From Oreohelix idahoensis (taxonomy: Eukaryota > Mollusca > Gastropoda > Stylommatophora > Oreohelicidae): a DNA stretch of 64,000 nucleotides. How positions within the stretch are numbered: position 1 is the stretch's first letter; each line of letters begins with the position of its first letter. This document shows positions 13,701 to 26,700 of the stretch, in pieces. The stretch covers positions 186,001-250,000 of the forward strand of contig JAMPIV010000298.1 in assembly GCA_024509875.1 (NCBI GenBank). Direction: 5' to 3'. The translations under genes and the position numbers were made by a program. The notes beneath the pieces are model-generated. The model did not search any database, was not told the DNA's origin, and saw only the letters and a list, made by a program, of their open reading frames with translations.

Positions 13701-16700
13701 AGATGAAATAAAGCAGTACTAAGACGACAATCTGTCAGAGGCTAGGTCTGGTTCACTCCCCTGCCTGGTGCAAAAACCTTGATACTTAAAAGCCAATGAA
13801 TTGGAAAATATAAAAAAAGGCTTCCAAACACTGACATGCTGGCATATCCTTATGTCTTATATACAAAAATATGTATGCACGTGCATATACACACACACCC
13901 ACTTTACATAAATCTGAACACAACATAATTTAACAGGAAATAAAAGTGCACTTCTGATAAGACAAGGACTAGACCAATTCTAGCCACAGCAGAAGATTCA
14001 GAGCAACAGGCGTATTGTACGACAGAGAAAAATTATCACCACTACTTACCTTCGAACACATTAAGTGTTATTGTTCTAACTGCGATGCGCACCATAGATT
14101 CATGATGGTTAAAAAACTTAATGGCTTCAGTGTAGAGAGCAAAGTCATTGGTGTGCTGAAGGAAGACAAAGTACAATGCATTAATTTAATAACCTCACGT
14201 TAGTTCACAAACCGGAATAGGAAAACTACAATAAAATCATGAATTCATTTATCATTATACCTCAGTTTCCTGTTCAATGCCATCTGTTCAAAATCTTTTT
14301 ACGACATAATCTCTGTTAAGACTGTCTTAAACTCCCTTCTGAACTCCTCCAATTAGACATACAAAAACCACAACTTTCAAATCTATGAATTCAAAACATA
14401 AAAAGGAGATACAATGAACTGAAAATTTCAACACCATATGTCCAAGAGTTCAATACAATAAAACAAGAGTTTCTGTGACAAGTAAAACCAAGGAATAAGA
14501 AAAAGTAAATCAAGGAAAAGCATGCAGCAAATTTTAAGATACAGGGAATTAATCATAAAGGTAAAGTTAGTTCCATGGCAGATAGTGCTGTAGGGGAGTG
14601 AAGTGTAAGAAATTTCACACATACTAGGTCTCAGCTTTAAGAGGTTAGTTGACTGGTTCCCTTCCTCCCTGCCTGTGTCTTCCCCAACTCAAGAGCAAAG
14701 TCAGGTACCCCTTTACATCTGAGTAGACTGGAGCTTATGCTATCGTGTTTCGATTCCGATTACGTTGCTTCAAGAAGCAAGTGCTTCAGAAGAATCCATT
14801 TACAAGCCCCCATATGTCACAGTAATAAGTGCAGTAGAAGCCAAAATAAACTTATTTATTTAAAAAATGTTTTTCAGTCACTTTTCATTTGCATTACCTT
14901 GCACAATTACATTAATCTTAGTACAAAAAAGTGTACATAAATGACGCTCTACCCAAGCCTGAAACTTAACCCATTATTTCCTATAGCTTCTCAAGCTCCA
15001 TTCATACTGATGCCATTTAAGTGAAGTTTCTGAAGACCTGAGCCCTCGTGCACATCGGGGTTTGAGTGTACTTCACTCATTCCATCTATCTATATATGTT
15101 ATGGTCTTACACACTTCATTAAGCTGTGTTAGCATAAAAACCATGTGATGCCAGGTGAATTGTTTATTTCCTATTTTTTTTATATTCCAGGCATTGGCCT
15201 GGCTCAAACCTTTTGTCACACTTCTCCTTGTATAAAATTACAAAAATTACACAATTGTTAAATGAAGTATCTAAATCCAGCAACTTTTAACAAACACGGT
15301 TTTGTATTCCAATGTGACCAACTGTATCAAAGTTTTTTCCTTCAACTAGTGTAAAAGCCCGTCATAAGACGATATTAAATTCAAAAGCACCAATACCTAA
15401 AGGCAATTTTACTTATTCAAAAGTTTTTTTTTAAAACCACTGTGCATCACCACAGTACATGAACTACATAGCAGCAGCGAGGATCCCAATGTGTGTATAC
15501 GGGATCACACATTCTATAAATATATTTTTTTGCACACCGTCATTTGTGCATTCTTCTTTGGTAAGTGGTACTATTTTCGGGAGAGTACATATCGGGGGAA
15601 ACAATACAATTAATGTCTAACTTTCAACCAAAGTTGCATCCCTTAGCATTACGCAATGACAGAAAATGCTGGGATTTTATATATATATATAGGATGTCTC
15701 AGCTGGCAAGCCCAAATAACAGTAAAGACTACAACTTAAATACTAGCAAAATTTTAATACATTCACACAAGACTCTTCATCATCATCATCATTATTTTCC
15801 TTTTTTTCTCCTCATGGAACATGGAACTACCACTGTAGCTGGCCCCCTTAAAGTAAACCTGCACTAAAGCTTCCATGTACTCTAGCAGCAGCTGACTCTG
15901 TTGTAATTTGTTTTACATGAAGTTGCCAGCCCCATGCAAAACCTCACATTGGTCACCACTTACGACATGCTAGAGGCAGCGGTAGTCCTATTATTTATTT
16001 GTCTCCTTAGAGATCCCTGGGAAATGCACGGGGCATACAAGGTTTTTAGCCACAACATAATCATATTTTCAAAAGCAAAGCCATTATATGGTGGTGGGTT
16101 AGCCCAAGCTGAGAAAGAATATGGAATCTTTAAAAGATCAATCTCATCAGGTGGAGCTAGGAGGACTGCCCAAAATAAAAATAGGTAGCATGCAATGGCT
16201 GGGGGCCCCACGGAACGTGGGGAATGAAAAGGGCAGACTCTGATAGTAGCTCAGAATTTATTTGGAATTTTAATACTTATTTAAATGATAAGGGACGTGA
16301 TGGCAGATCAAGCATGACACTACTATTGTGGTGGAGTTTTTTTATGTGAAAGTAATGGGTTTGGGATGGGGAACAAGGAAGTATTTTATGAGATGCATAA
16401 AAACAGTGCTACAATGAATTAATATAATGTATATGTGTGTGACAACCCTCTCAAAAATAATTTGTTTAAATCCAACAAACGTTTTTTTTTTCAATTGCTT
16501 AAATGCTAATTATGGTTAACATTTTGCTGCATTTGAACACTTAATGACACATTTTGCTGTAAGATCAAATGGCACATCACAAATTTAATTTAGTATGCTA
16601 CTGATCAAGTGCATCAGGGACCAAAGTGTAGGATGAAACAATTTAAATTCTCTAACAAAAACCTTTCACTCAAACAGATATTTATCAATCTTCAATATGG

Positions 16701-19700
16701 ACTAGTATCAATCATATGGCGTGCTGTATATTCCTGGATGGTATAAGGAACTGACTACAAGTTAAATATTCATATTAAGTGCATTTGACTATCAGGACTA
16801 CCAATCAGGAGTGTCCCACTAATGCTCCTAAGTGCATTTGACTATCAGGACTACCAATCAGGAGTGTCCCACTAATGCTCCTCCTTTTGCAGACCCTTTT
16901 TTTTATCTAGAATAGGCAATCATGCTTTTATATATACCAGTTTTAAACAGGGCGTTCCAAAAATCATCACCTGATTTGTTTTGCTTATAACTATTGAACT
17001 AAAAATGAAATGCAGACTCTAACTGAAAAAAAAACAGTTGTTTCATGAATTAAAGTTGGGGCTGAATTTTTTATAATCTGCAAGGAAAAAGATAAGAAAA
17101 CTTAAAAGTAACAGCGTTTTCAAATGGAGTGATGACTTTCAGAACAACCTTTATATGATGCAGTACAGGCTAATGTTATGGCCCCATACTGTTATGTTTT
17201 TTATATTTGTCTCTGCTATCACATTTTTTTTTCAATTGTCTTTACTTGCATTACTTGTGGGAGGACTGTAATTCATGGCATCGTATTAATACAGTATGAT
17301 GCCTTTCCTACATTTTACAAGTTCTTCCGTTGTTTCCTAATTAACTCATGGAATCCTTAAAGTAATCCATTTTAGCACTTTAATGTTACCACTGCACTGC
17401 ACCTTTTGCTACAGCAGCTGGATTTAGTTTCGAAATGTCAACAGCAAATAAAAGGTTAAAAAAAGCCTAGCCTAGCCACACTTAGTTTCTACCTAGCAGT
17501 GGTAAAGACTTCACTATACTAGATCCTGCATTATGGGGTGGGGTGACAGTTCCCTTCCTTGCTGCCGTTGCCTTTACTAACTCAAGAGCAGAGTCAAGTT
17601 CCAATTTACAGCTGGGTAGACTAGAGTGTGACGCTACCACTGTGCCAAGAGAAGCAAGCACTCAAACTACTTAGCCAATCGGACTCTGAATTAACATTAC
17701 AATTATTAACAACTCTGTAAACTCAAGGGCCCCTTTAAAACAACCTTTGTGACCTCCAGGTTGGGGAAACACAACTGCATAGGATACTTTCACCAACAAA
17801 CAGATAAAATGACATCTACTGTATTCTGAAAATTGCTGTTATCCCTATCACTAAGAACGCAAACCCAAGGAAATAAATATGGCCAATGAGAAGAATCACC
17901 TTTGGCTAAAATAAACCCTAACTAAAATCATAACTAGATCCTGCATTATGAAGTTCAGTGACAGTTCCCCAATTACAGCTGCGTAGACTACAGCGCAACG
18001 CTACAAGAACCCAGTAACTGTGCCACAAGAAGTAAGCACTCTAACTGCTTAGCCAATTGGACTCTGAATTATCATTACATTTATTAACAACTCTGTAAAT
18101 TCAAGGGCCCCCTTAAAACAACCTCTGTGACCTCCAGGTTGGAGAAACACTACCACACAGGAAACTTTCACCAACAAACAAATAAAAATAAATCTGTTAT
18201 CCCTACCACCAAGAACACAAAATTAAAGAAATAAGTAGACCAACGAAGAGGATCACCTTTTAACTAAAATAAATCCTATAAAAAATCATAACAAAACAAT
18301 ACCTGCTTTAGCAAACACTTCTTCTGTAAAGTATGCTAGATGCAAGCATAGTCAATAAGTTAAAAATATCATTTTTAAAAAAACATTAATTCTATAAGTA
18401 TGCTCGTATTTACTAAAATTGACCACATTATCTTGTTTCTCATGCATATCCTTCCGTTTTAGTGCTTCACCATACCAAGAACAACGGAGTAATACACAAA
18501 GAGCTGTACGGAAATAAAATAAATAACCAACTCAAAACAAAATACTGCTTCAGAACTTACTGGTATGTGCGAAGTCTGAAAAAATGTTATGAACAAAATA
18601 ATGAAGAAAATTTAACAAAAATAAATGTTGGGCTTAATTTAGAAAATAAAAAAATAATATAGGATGAAAGTAATGCGTACAGTAAAAGTTGTAAATAAGC
18701 CAGGCAGTTCTTGTTAGGCAAAACAGAAATCAATCTGAACTGGGCTGTTGCGAAATGCTTAAATTTTGGACACAAGCTACAGGTCCATAACCCAGAATCC
18801 TAAATGCTAGGGGACGGACGTGTTTCGGAAATCTGATTTTTTCGGTTTTTGAATATCACCCAAAAGTAAATGAAGTCGCCCAAAAGTCAGCCGTTAAAAC
18901 TTTCATTTTCAGAATATTTCGATTTTCAGATGTTCGGATTATGGGTTATGCACCTGTATAAGCTAACTGCATTATTACTATTATATTCCTAATAATTCTA
19001 TTATGATAATCACTTATTTATGTAACTTACTACTGACAGCTTAGACACTGTAATCTTCTTACAGAAACACACAGCTTTGTTTTCTTACAATCCTTGACAC
19101 GCCCAATGTATACGGTCAGGACAATCGGCAACATTCAAACTTTCTTTAAAAATCAGGTCATATTATTATTTGTAGAAAAGAAAACAAACTAATAAACAAA
19201 AGAAACAAAAAACTGAGGATAAGCATCAAGCATAAAAATTAATTTAACAAAGTTTTCAAAACTCAGCTGCTCGAGAGAGAGAAACATGGATTTAAAAAAA
19301 AAAAAAGATCTTTCAAAATAATCTTTTGAGAGATGGTAACAGAACTGAGCAGATTACAAGGACAGGAGAAATACAGTATCAGTATTTCTCATGAGTGATT
19401 CCACAATCGTAAAAGCTGACCTACATTTTAATACTGTGATATTCCTAGCATGTATTTTCGATGGTGACTATATGTGACATTTGTAGGAAACATTTCCAAC
19501 TGTTTCCTACCAATGTTATGTATAGTCACTATTGATCACAATATTAAAAGATCACAATATTAAAATGTATGAGATGATAAGAAAAGCTGCTAGTGTCGTT
19601 ATAAGAGACAAAGTGAGAAACAAAGACACCAGGATGTTGGTGGGAATACCACGCTTAATGAACTGCGCAAAGAGATTTTTTTTCTAAAAAGAATGATTTA

Positions 19701-22700
19701 GAATGAATAACAATCAATTATTGCCTTCAACCTAAAATCTGACTTCAGAATAATAAGAATATCAAGAAGATGAACAGACCAACCAACTTCCATAAAATGA
19801 AGACATCAATGCTTCTGGTAAAGGGCATGAACTTTGCACAAGAACACAAACTACATTTTCACATCATTCTTAGCAACACAAGCGTAAGTAACAATTAAAC
19901 TAAAAACAATATTACCCCTAACACAGGGGTCGGGAACCTTTCCATGACAAAAAGCCAAATATTTAATTTTGTCTCCATTTTAAAAAATTGAAGAGCGCAT
20001 GAAAAAAAAAAAATCCCATGGTATCCCTCATTCAATAATATATATATTATATATAATTGAAATAATAAACACAATTTTTCAAATGCTATTTTAATACACA
20101 ATAAGTAATACAATTTTTTCAGACAGTGGCAAGTCTTTAATTTTTTTCACAATTTCACTTTTGTTTTGAAAACCTTTAAAAAGATGCTCAGATATTTTAA
20201 TAAAACATTCTTTCAAGTATTCTCCACCTGAAAATGGTTTTCCGTGACATGCAATTTCTTGGGCAGCCACAAATGTAGCAGTCGTAACATTACTTGATGA
20301 TTTTATCCATGAGGCAAACATATTCTGAGTTGTAGCTACTTTGCACTGTAGCTCAAGGGCTACTTTTTTTCTGGCATCACCCTCTGAATACTTTTTGGCA
20401 AATTCAATGTGCATTTTATAAAAATGTCTTGTGACATCGGATTTCTTATTTCTTAAGTTTGTCATTGCAAATAAGGCATTGTGGGAGTCCATTATTAACT
20501 GATATAAACAGGTAATTTGCAGTCCACTCTGTTTTAAATTCTCTGTTTTCATCTTCAACTTTTCTCTTTTTTTTTTTTTGCTGTTGGTTTTGACATTTTC
20601 CAGTTTGAATAAAGTTTTTGAATAAAGTTTTTAAATAATTTTTCAAAACAGATTTTAAAAATTAAAACAAATTTTTGTACAACAGTTTTGTCACATAAAC
20701 TGTATTTTTTTTTAATCAACATGAATTTATTTGAAGCTGCTAGTTAAATTTTGGCAAATCTTCTTCTTCTTTGATCCTTAGCCGCCGACCGTCAAAGCAG
20801 TCAGTGGCCATTACGCCTGGTGGCGTCTTGTAGGGCAACAACAAATTGATTCCACTTTGCTCGGTCAGTGGCCATCCTTCGTACAGTGCCCCAACTCTGG
20901 TTCATTCTTTGCATCTCAGCCTCCACAGTCCTCCGCCAAGTTGTTTTTGGTCGGCCTCTCTTTCATTTTCCTTCAGGGGTCCATAGCATAGCTGTTCTTG
21001 TGATGGCATCGAGGTCTCTTCTGAGGACATGGCCAACCCAGCTCCAGCGTCTGCCAGCAATGATGGTGTGCATGTCCTCTTGCTTGCTCCGAGTAAGCAG
21101 ATCTTGGTTGGTGATGATATTCGGCCAAAAGATTCGAAGAATTTTTCTTAGGCATGTTGTGTGAAAAGAGGACAATTTCGACATTTCCTTCTCTGTAACT
21201 CTCTAGCTCTCCGCGCCATAGAGAAGCACAGAAAGCACACAGTTCTGATATAATCCTAATTTTGTGCTTGTGCTGTACTGAGAGGACTTCCAGATGTTTA
21301 GACTAAAAAAGGCTGTTCTTGCTTTGTTCATTCTGTTGTTGATGTCTTTGCTTGCTCCGCCATCTGGTGTTACTATGCATCCTAGGTATGTTTGGCAAAT
21401 AATAATAGTAATTAATTAACTTTATTCATAATTAAAAAGTTTAGAAACTATCAATAATTATTGATTATTGTTAATTTATTTTGTTAGCATTTGATATTCC
21501 CTTATATAAATTTGACCTGACCTAGATTAGGTCAAATTTATATAATTTAAATAGGAAATTGGATGAAGATATGCGTCGATATATTTAAAAACCACATCGA
21601 TAGCATAATTAAAGGAGAAAAATATGTTGAAAACTTACCTTTTAGCAAAAAAAGTAATAAAATGTGTATTTCTTATGGATAAATGGATATACTTTATGAA
21701 AAAAATTATGTTAGGAGTATCAGACCTGTGGAAATGGTTATATTTTATGTCTAGACTTTTTTCCAAAATATTTGCATGATTATAATTATTATTTCAGCTG
21801 TAATATTTCAATATAAATTGTTTCTTTTTCTTTGAGATATATATTGTTTTTAAAGTTCTGCCAAAAAGCCCTTACAATTCTGCACATTTGTAAATAAAAC
21901 ATTTCTCGTCTTTAAAATAATAAAAATATGACAAAATCTTTTAAGCCCCCCCCAATTTAGTCCACATAAAGTGTGTGTCACAAGGTGGTTTTAGTGCACG
22001 TACACTAAGAGTTTTATTTGGTTTTCTCCTTCATCTATTCAAAATCACTTAAATTTAACATCAGAAAAATGACATATTTTTAATGGGGGTTTCACTTCAT
22101 AAAATTTGCTTTTTTTTTTTTTGTAAAGCTTTGTTGGGGTTGAGGAGAAGTGAAAAAGATAGAGACTTTAAAAAAAATGTTATACAAACTACCATGATCA
22201 AGAAATGATGTGCCAGCATCTCAAACAAATGTTAAATGGTGGGGTAAACGAACATAGATAATACATGGTCGTTCTAGGTCAAAGATATAGCCTGTTATGA
22301 CCACAAGGCTTTCATCAGGGACAAACCAACAAACAGCAGTAGAGAAAAGAAAGTGAGAACTAAACCAAACGTGGCATTAAAAAGTAACTAAAAATGACAC
22401 GAGCTATACATGGAAAACTCTGTTGGTAAATCCCAGTGAGAAATGTTTTATGGAATACCATTTCTGCTTGGGCTGTTCTATTCTTCCTCTCTGATACACA
22501 TCTTCCATCTGATGTTATTAACATGCCCAAGTATTTAAATATATTAACTTGTTTCAAAACTGTCCATTTATGTTGTCCATACATTCAGGAGAAGCCAGTT
22601 TTGTCATGATGACCATTACTTCTGCCTTTTTGCAATTTAGGCCAGTCTTTTTTACCTTTACTTTCTGACCCTACTGTACCAATCATTTTCTATAACTCTT

Positions 22701-23751
22701 TCTCATTTTTGTCTATAATTTTTTATAGCAATTTTTTCATTGTTCTGGCAAGGCACGCACCATTTAATTTAGACACAAGGTCTGTTGGTTATATCAGAAT
22801 GCATGTCCAAATCTAAAAGACTTTGCGGTCTTGTTTTTTTTAAATTTTTTTTTAATTAAGACTGCATCATCAGCATATCTCATGCTGTTTATATCATGTC
22901 CACCAACTGCATTTTCCTGGCATATCCTCAAAGGAACTCATTATACTATCAATGTTCAGACAGAACAAATCAGGTGGTAGCACACATCCCTGTGCAACAC
23001 CATGTTTTATCTGCTGAAGCTTTCCTGCTTAGCTGCTGATTGTTCCCAATATATGTTCTTCTATTATTCTAGGGTCTTTCTCATCCAGGTTTATCCTTTC
23101 AAACATTAGGATGATTTCCTCATGTTTCACTTTGTCAAATGCCGTAGTGCAGTCTAAGCACAAATCTGTTATTACTTCTATAGTTCTTTCTATTAACTCA
23201 GCTGAGGATTCTAGCAGTCTACCCTCTATTCCTGACAGTGAGCACAAACTGATAACATCTGCCTGAAATTAGTGAAATCTATATATCTGTATAGCCCACA
23301 TCTAAAAATTTTAGGAAACAGCTACAAAAATTAAGAAATAACATATAAACAGGACAACAATTTTGAAAATTATGTGCACTCTCTATGGGAAAAGTGCACG
23401 TACAATTGGAAAAGAAAAAAAAATGTGACAAAATAGAATGCAAAACAAGCTAGTTTTTTTTAGCTGTCACAACAATGATTGAAACAATGTAGCAATACAG
23501 TACTTGCTGGAGAGGATAAAAAGGGAGGGAGGAAAATTTTTTAGAAGTACAAAACCCACTTTAAAAAATAGAGAAAAGACAACTACAGGAAATGACAATG
23601 TATAAAACTGCTTTAATTAAACATACAAACTTACCTCATTATAGAAGAAATGGATGGTGTGCTTGTTACCACAAAAACTTCGACAAGCAATATGGATGTC
23701 AAATACAGAATATACTGTATTTGCCTACTTATAAGACACACTCCCCCCCCA

Positions 23752-23782
<31 letters not shown>

Positions 23783-26700
23783 AATGTGTCTCAAAAAACG
23801 GGGTGCACCTTATATACCAAAAGCTGAAATTTCAGGTGGAATTTTGATCAGCCAAAGTCTGCCTTGCTAGTATGTGATCAGTTTCGATGTCACAAAACTG
23901 AGACTGTTAAGAATAAGCTTAGCCAGTTGAAAACTCAGTTAGCTGTAATTCCAGGAGGCCTAACAATCCCACTACAACCCTTAGATGACTCTATTTATTA
24001 ATAAATAATTTAAAGGATTCATGAAGGAGAAGTAGAACAGCTGGATGCAGTCTTCAGATGTGGAAGTGACACCAACAGGAAGATGGATGAGGCCTACTAC
24101 TGTGATTGGGTTAAAACTTTGCAGGATGTAGTGAAACTGTAGATAGTTGTTAAATCATTGAAGAAATATGGCATTAGCAATACCCTTGACAGTACTGAGG
24201 ATAATTTATTGTTTGAAGACAGGAATGACTCAGTTTCTGATACAGAAGAGATTTCAAGAGAAGGTTTATCAAGCTCTGAAGATGATGATTTTCTGGGTTC
24301 TGAGGATGAAGATTAAAACATTTAATGCAACTCTACATTTTTTTTCCTTGATAGATTATTGTTTTTAATATACCAATTCCCTTAAAATTATTTCAATGTT
24401 TTTTTTTCCAATAAATGTTTGATGAGAAGTACTAGACTAATTTTTTCCCCAAAAATGACCATGGAAAAAGGGGTGCGTCCTATACGCCCATGTGTCTTAA
24501 AGGCCGGCAAATATGATAAGTCAATTCAGCCGTTCAAGACAGAAGGTCATCTGGAAAGGAGTTTGGGTTGTAAACTAACCTTTTTCATCTAGGAAAATCT
24601 CCAGGATTGGCACCTGGATCGTTTGCATTCTAAAAGAACAAGGGAAAACTGCACTGGTGGCAGTAGAAATGGAAATTACAGGATTGTTTTCCTGGGTCTC
24701 TGCGAAACATCGTGGAAGGGCATAGATAGAAAGAAACTGAACAAATGAGAAATGATGTAATCATTGAATTGTCAATGCCAGCAATGACACTTTTTTTAAC
24801 ATAACATTGTCATGAATTATGAGATATTGAATCAGACATTTTATAAAAACTACTTGGTTTACCTAGCACCCCAAAGCAAATATACTGAGATCGTTTAATA
24901 CAAAGATTCTTAATCTATGGTCCATAGACAACTTGAGGGTACATGAAAGAATTCTAGAGGGTCAATGTACATAATAACCTAAATTTAAAAATGAACATTT
25001 TTAGTTATGCTTTATGTAATTTTTTTTCCAATAAGAGGTCCACAGCATTCATTGGACAATCAAGAGGGGTTCACCGGACAATCAAACCAAGGCACACAAA
25101 AAAAAAAAGGTTAAGAAACCCTTTTTTAATACAATGAAATGAATGGAAAATAACACAAAGACACAAAAAAGTTAAAATATATAAATCTGATAAAAGGTTT
25201 AATATCACACTTACAACCTCATTTAGTTTTCAGGGGGGTTTCTGAGGTGATAAAGAAATAATAGCAATACTGCTACCTCAAGCATGGAGGTGACTGATAC
25301 GACACTGTGCACCGGGGGCTGGCAATGCCATCACTGCAAGATCACATGCATGCTTTACAGCGAGCTTCCTATTAGGGGATCAGAAACAGCAGTGGCTCCC
25401 CCTGCTCCTTAAGTAACAAAAGGGGAAATGATGATGGGGGCTGGTAACCTCATCATGTAAAACAAATGGCTAGAAAAACCACAGCTACAAGAGCAAGTGA
25501 ATGCTTTGGTGCAGGCTTCCTGCACGAGAACCAGCTGCTGCGGTACTCTATGCTCTATAAGCAGTGAAATGGGAAACGTATGAATGAGTGGTTGAATTAC
25601 ACTTACGGGATGCATGGAAAACAGACTAATAAGTAGCATAGAGCTGAACATGCACAAATTTAAATGATCAGTAACAGACTGGAACGGCGAGACAGCCTCT
25701 GCACACAGCATAAGAATCTCAGGAGTATCAAATGTGAAGAGAACATAATGAAGTAGAACAAACTTTAAAAAAACATAAAAAGAATAAAAATCAACCACTT
25801 ACTTCTTCATCAGAGAAGTCAAATTTGTGGACAATTATGGAGTTTACATGGTTGTTGGATAGCAAGTAATCTGAAGATGAGAATAGTTAACATTAATAAC
25901 ACTTCAATGACAGCAAAACATTCAAATCGGCTAGTCTACTGCCACAGTATACTAGACTACTGTATGACTATACTGCAGTAAATTTTGTATTGTTGTGAAC
26001 AGAGCTGGGTTTAGATACTGGCAACTCGAGCTATAGCCCTGGGTGTCAAGGGCTTGATTCCTGACATGTGTCAGGTGTCTTCCAAAAACAAAGTACAAAA
26101 TGTAGAAATAATTTTTTTTTATACTATAATGAATTAAAAATACAGTATGAAAATTCCTCAGTAATTAAATCTCTCTCGTACTTTCTCAACATCAACCATG
26201 TCACAGTTGACAGACAAACAAATGTAAACCAGCACTGAGTTAACTTATAGATTATATTTTCCAAGTAAACAATTCTTAGATGTGTTTATGCACATAATGC
26301 TTTTTTACACACATTAATACATTTTCTTAGTCATTTTTATTTACATTACTGTTTAATCATCAACCAAGTATTAATCAATGTGGTTATGACTTGCAGTACT
26401 AACTATTTTGATTTTGTTGTTGTAAACCCAGAGTAACATGTTTCAAACAGTGTTTGAGGGGCACCTAAGTTTAGCTTTGCCCAGGGTGCTAGTAATCCTA
26501 GAGCTAACCCTGGTTAAAAGTTAACGGTAAATATCTTATCAGGATAATTGAAAATATGTCTTCTTTGCTCTTTTCACTCATTATGGAGTATGGAGTCACC
26601 ACCGCAACTGGTCCTCTTGCAGGAAACATGCATCAAGATTTCATATCAGCTTCCAGTGGTGATTTCTGTAGCAGCTTGTTTTACATAATGACTTTGCCAG

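Noticed and set aside
20091..20646. Host gene related to GTF2IRD2 or ZBED proteins
   Set aside because: It has a frameshift, lacks the catalytic part and sits beside a hAT terminal repeat, so it is a transposon remnant.
23715..24516. Pogo element splitting CLEC16A exon 5 in two
   Set aside because: The sequence on the far side (24517 onward) does not encode the missing residues, so a simple insertion into the exon is not supported.
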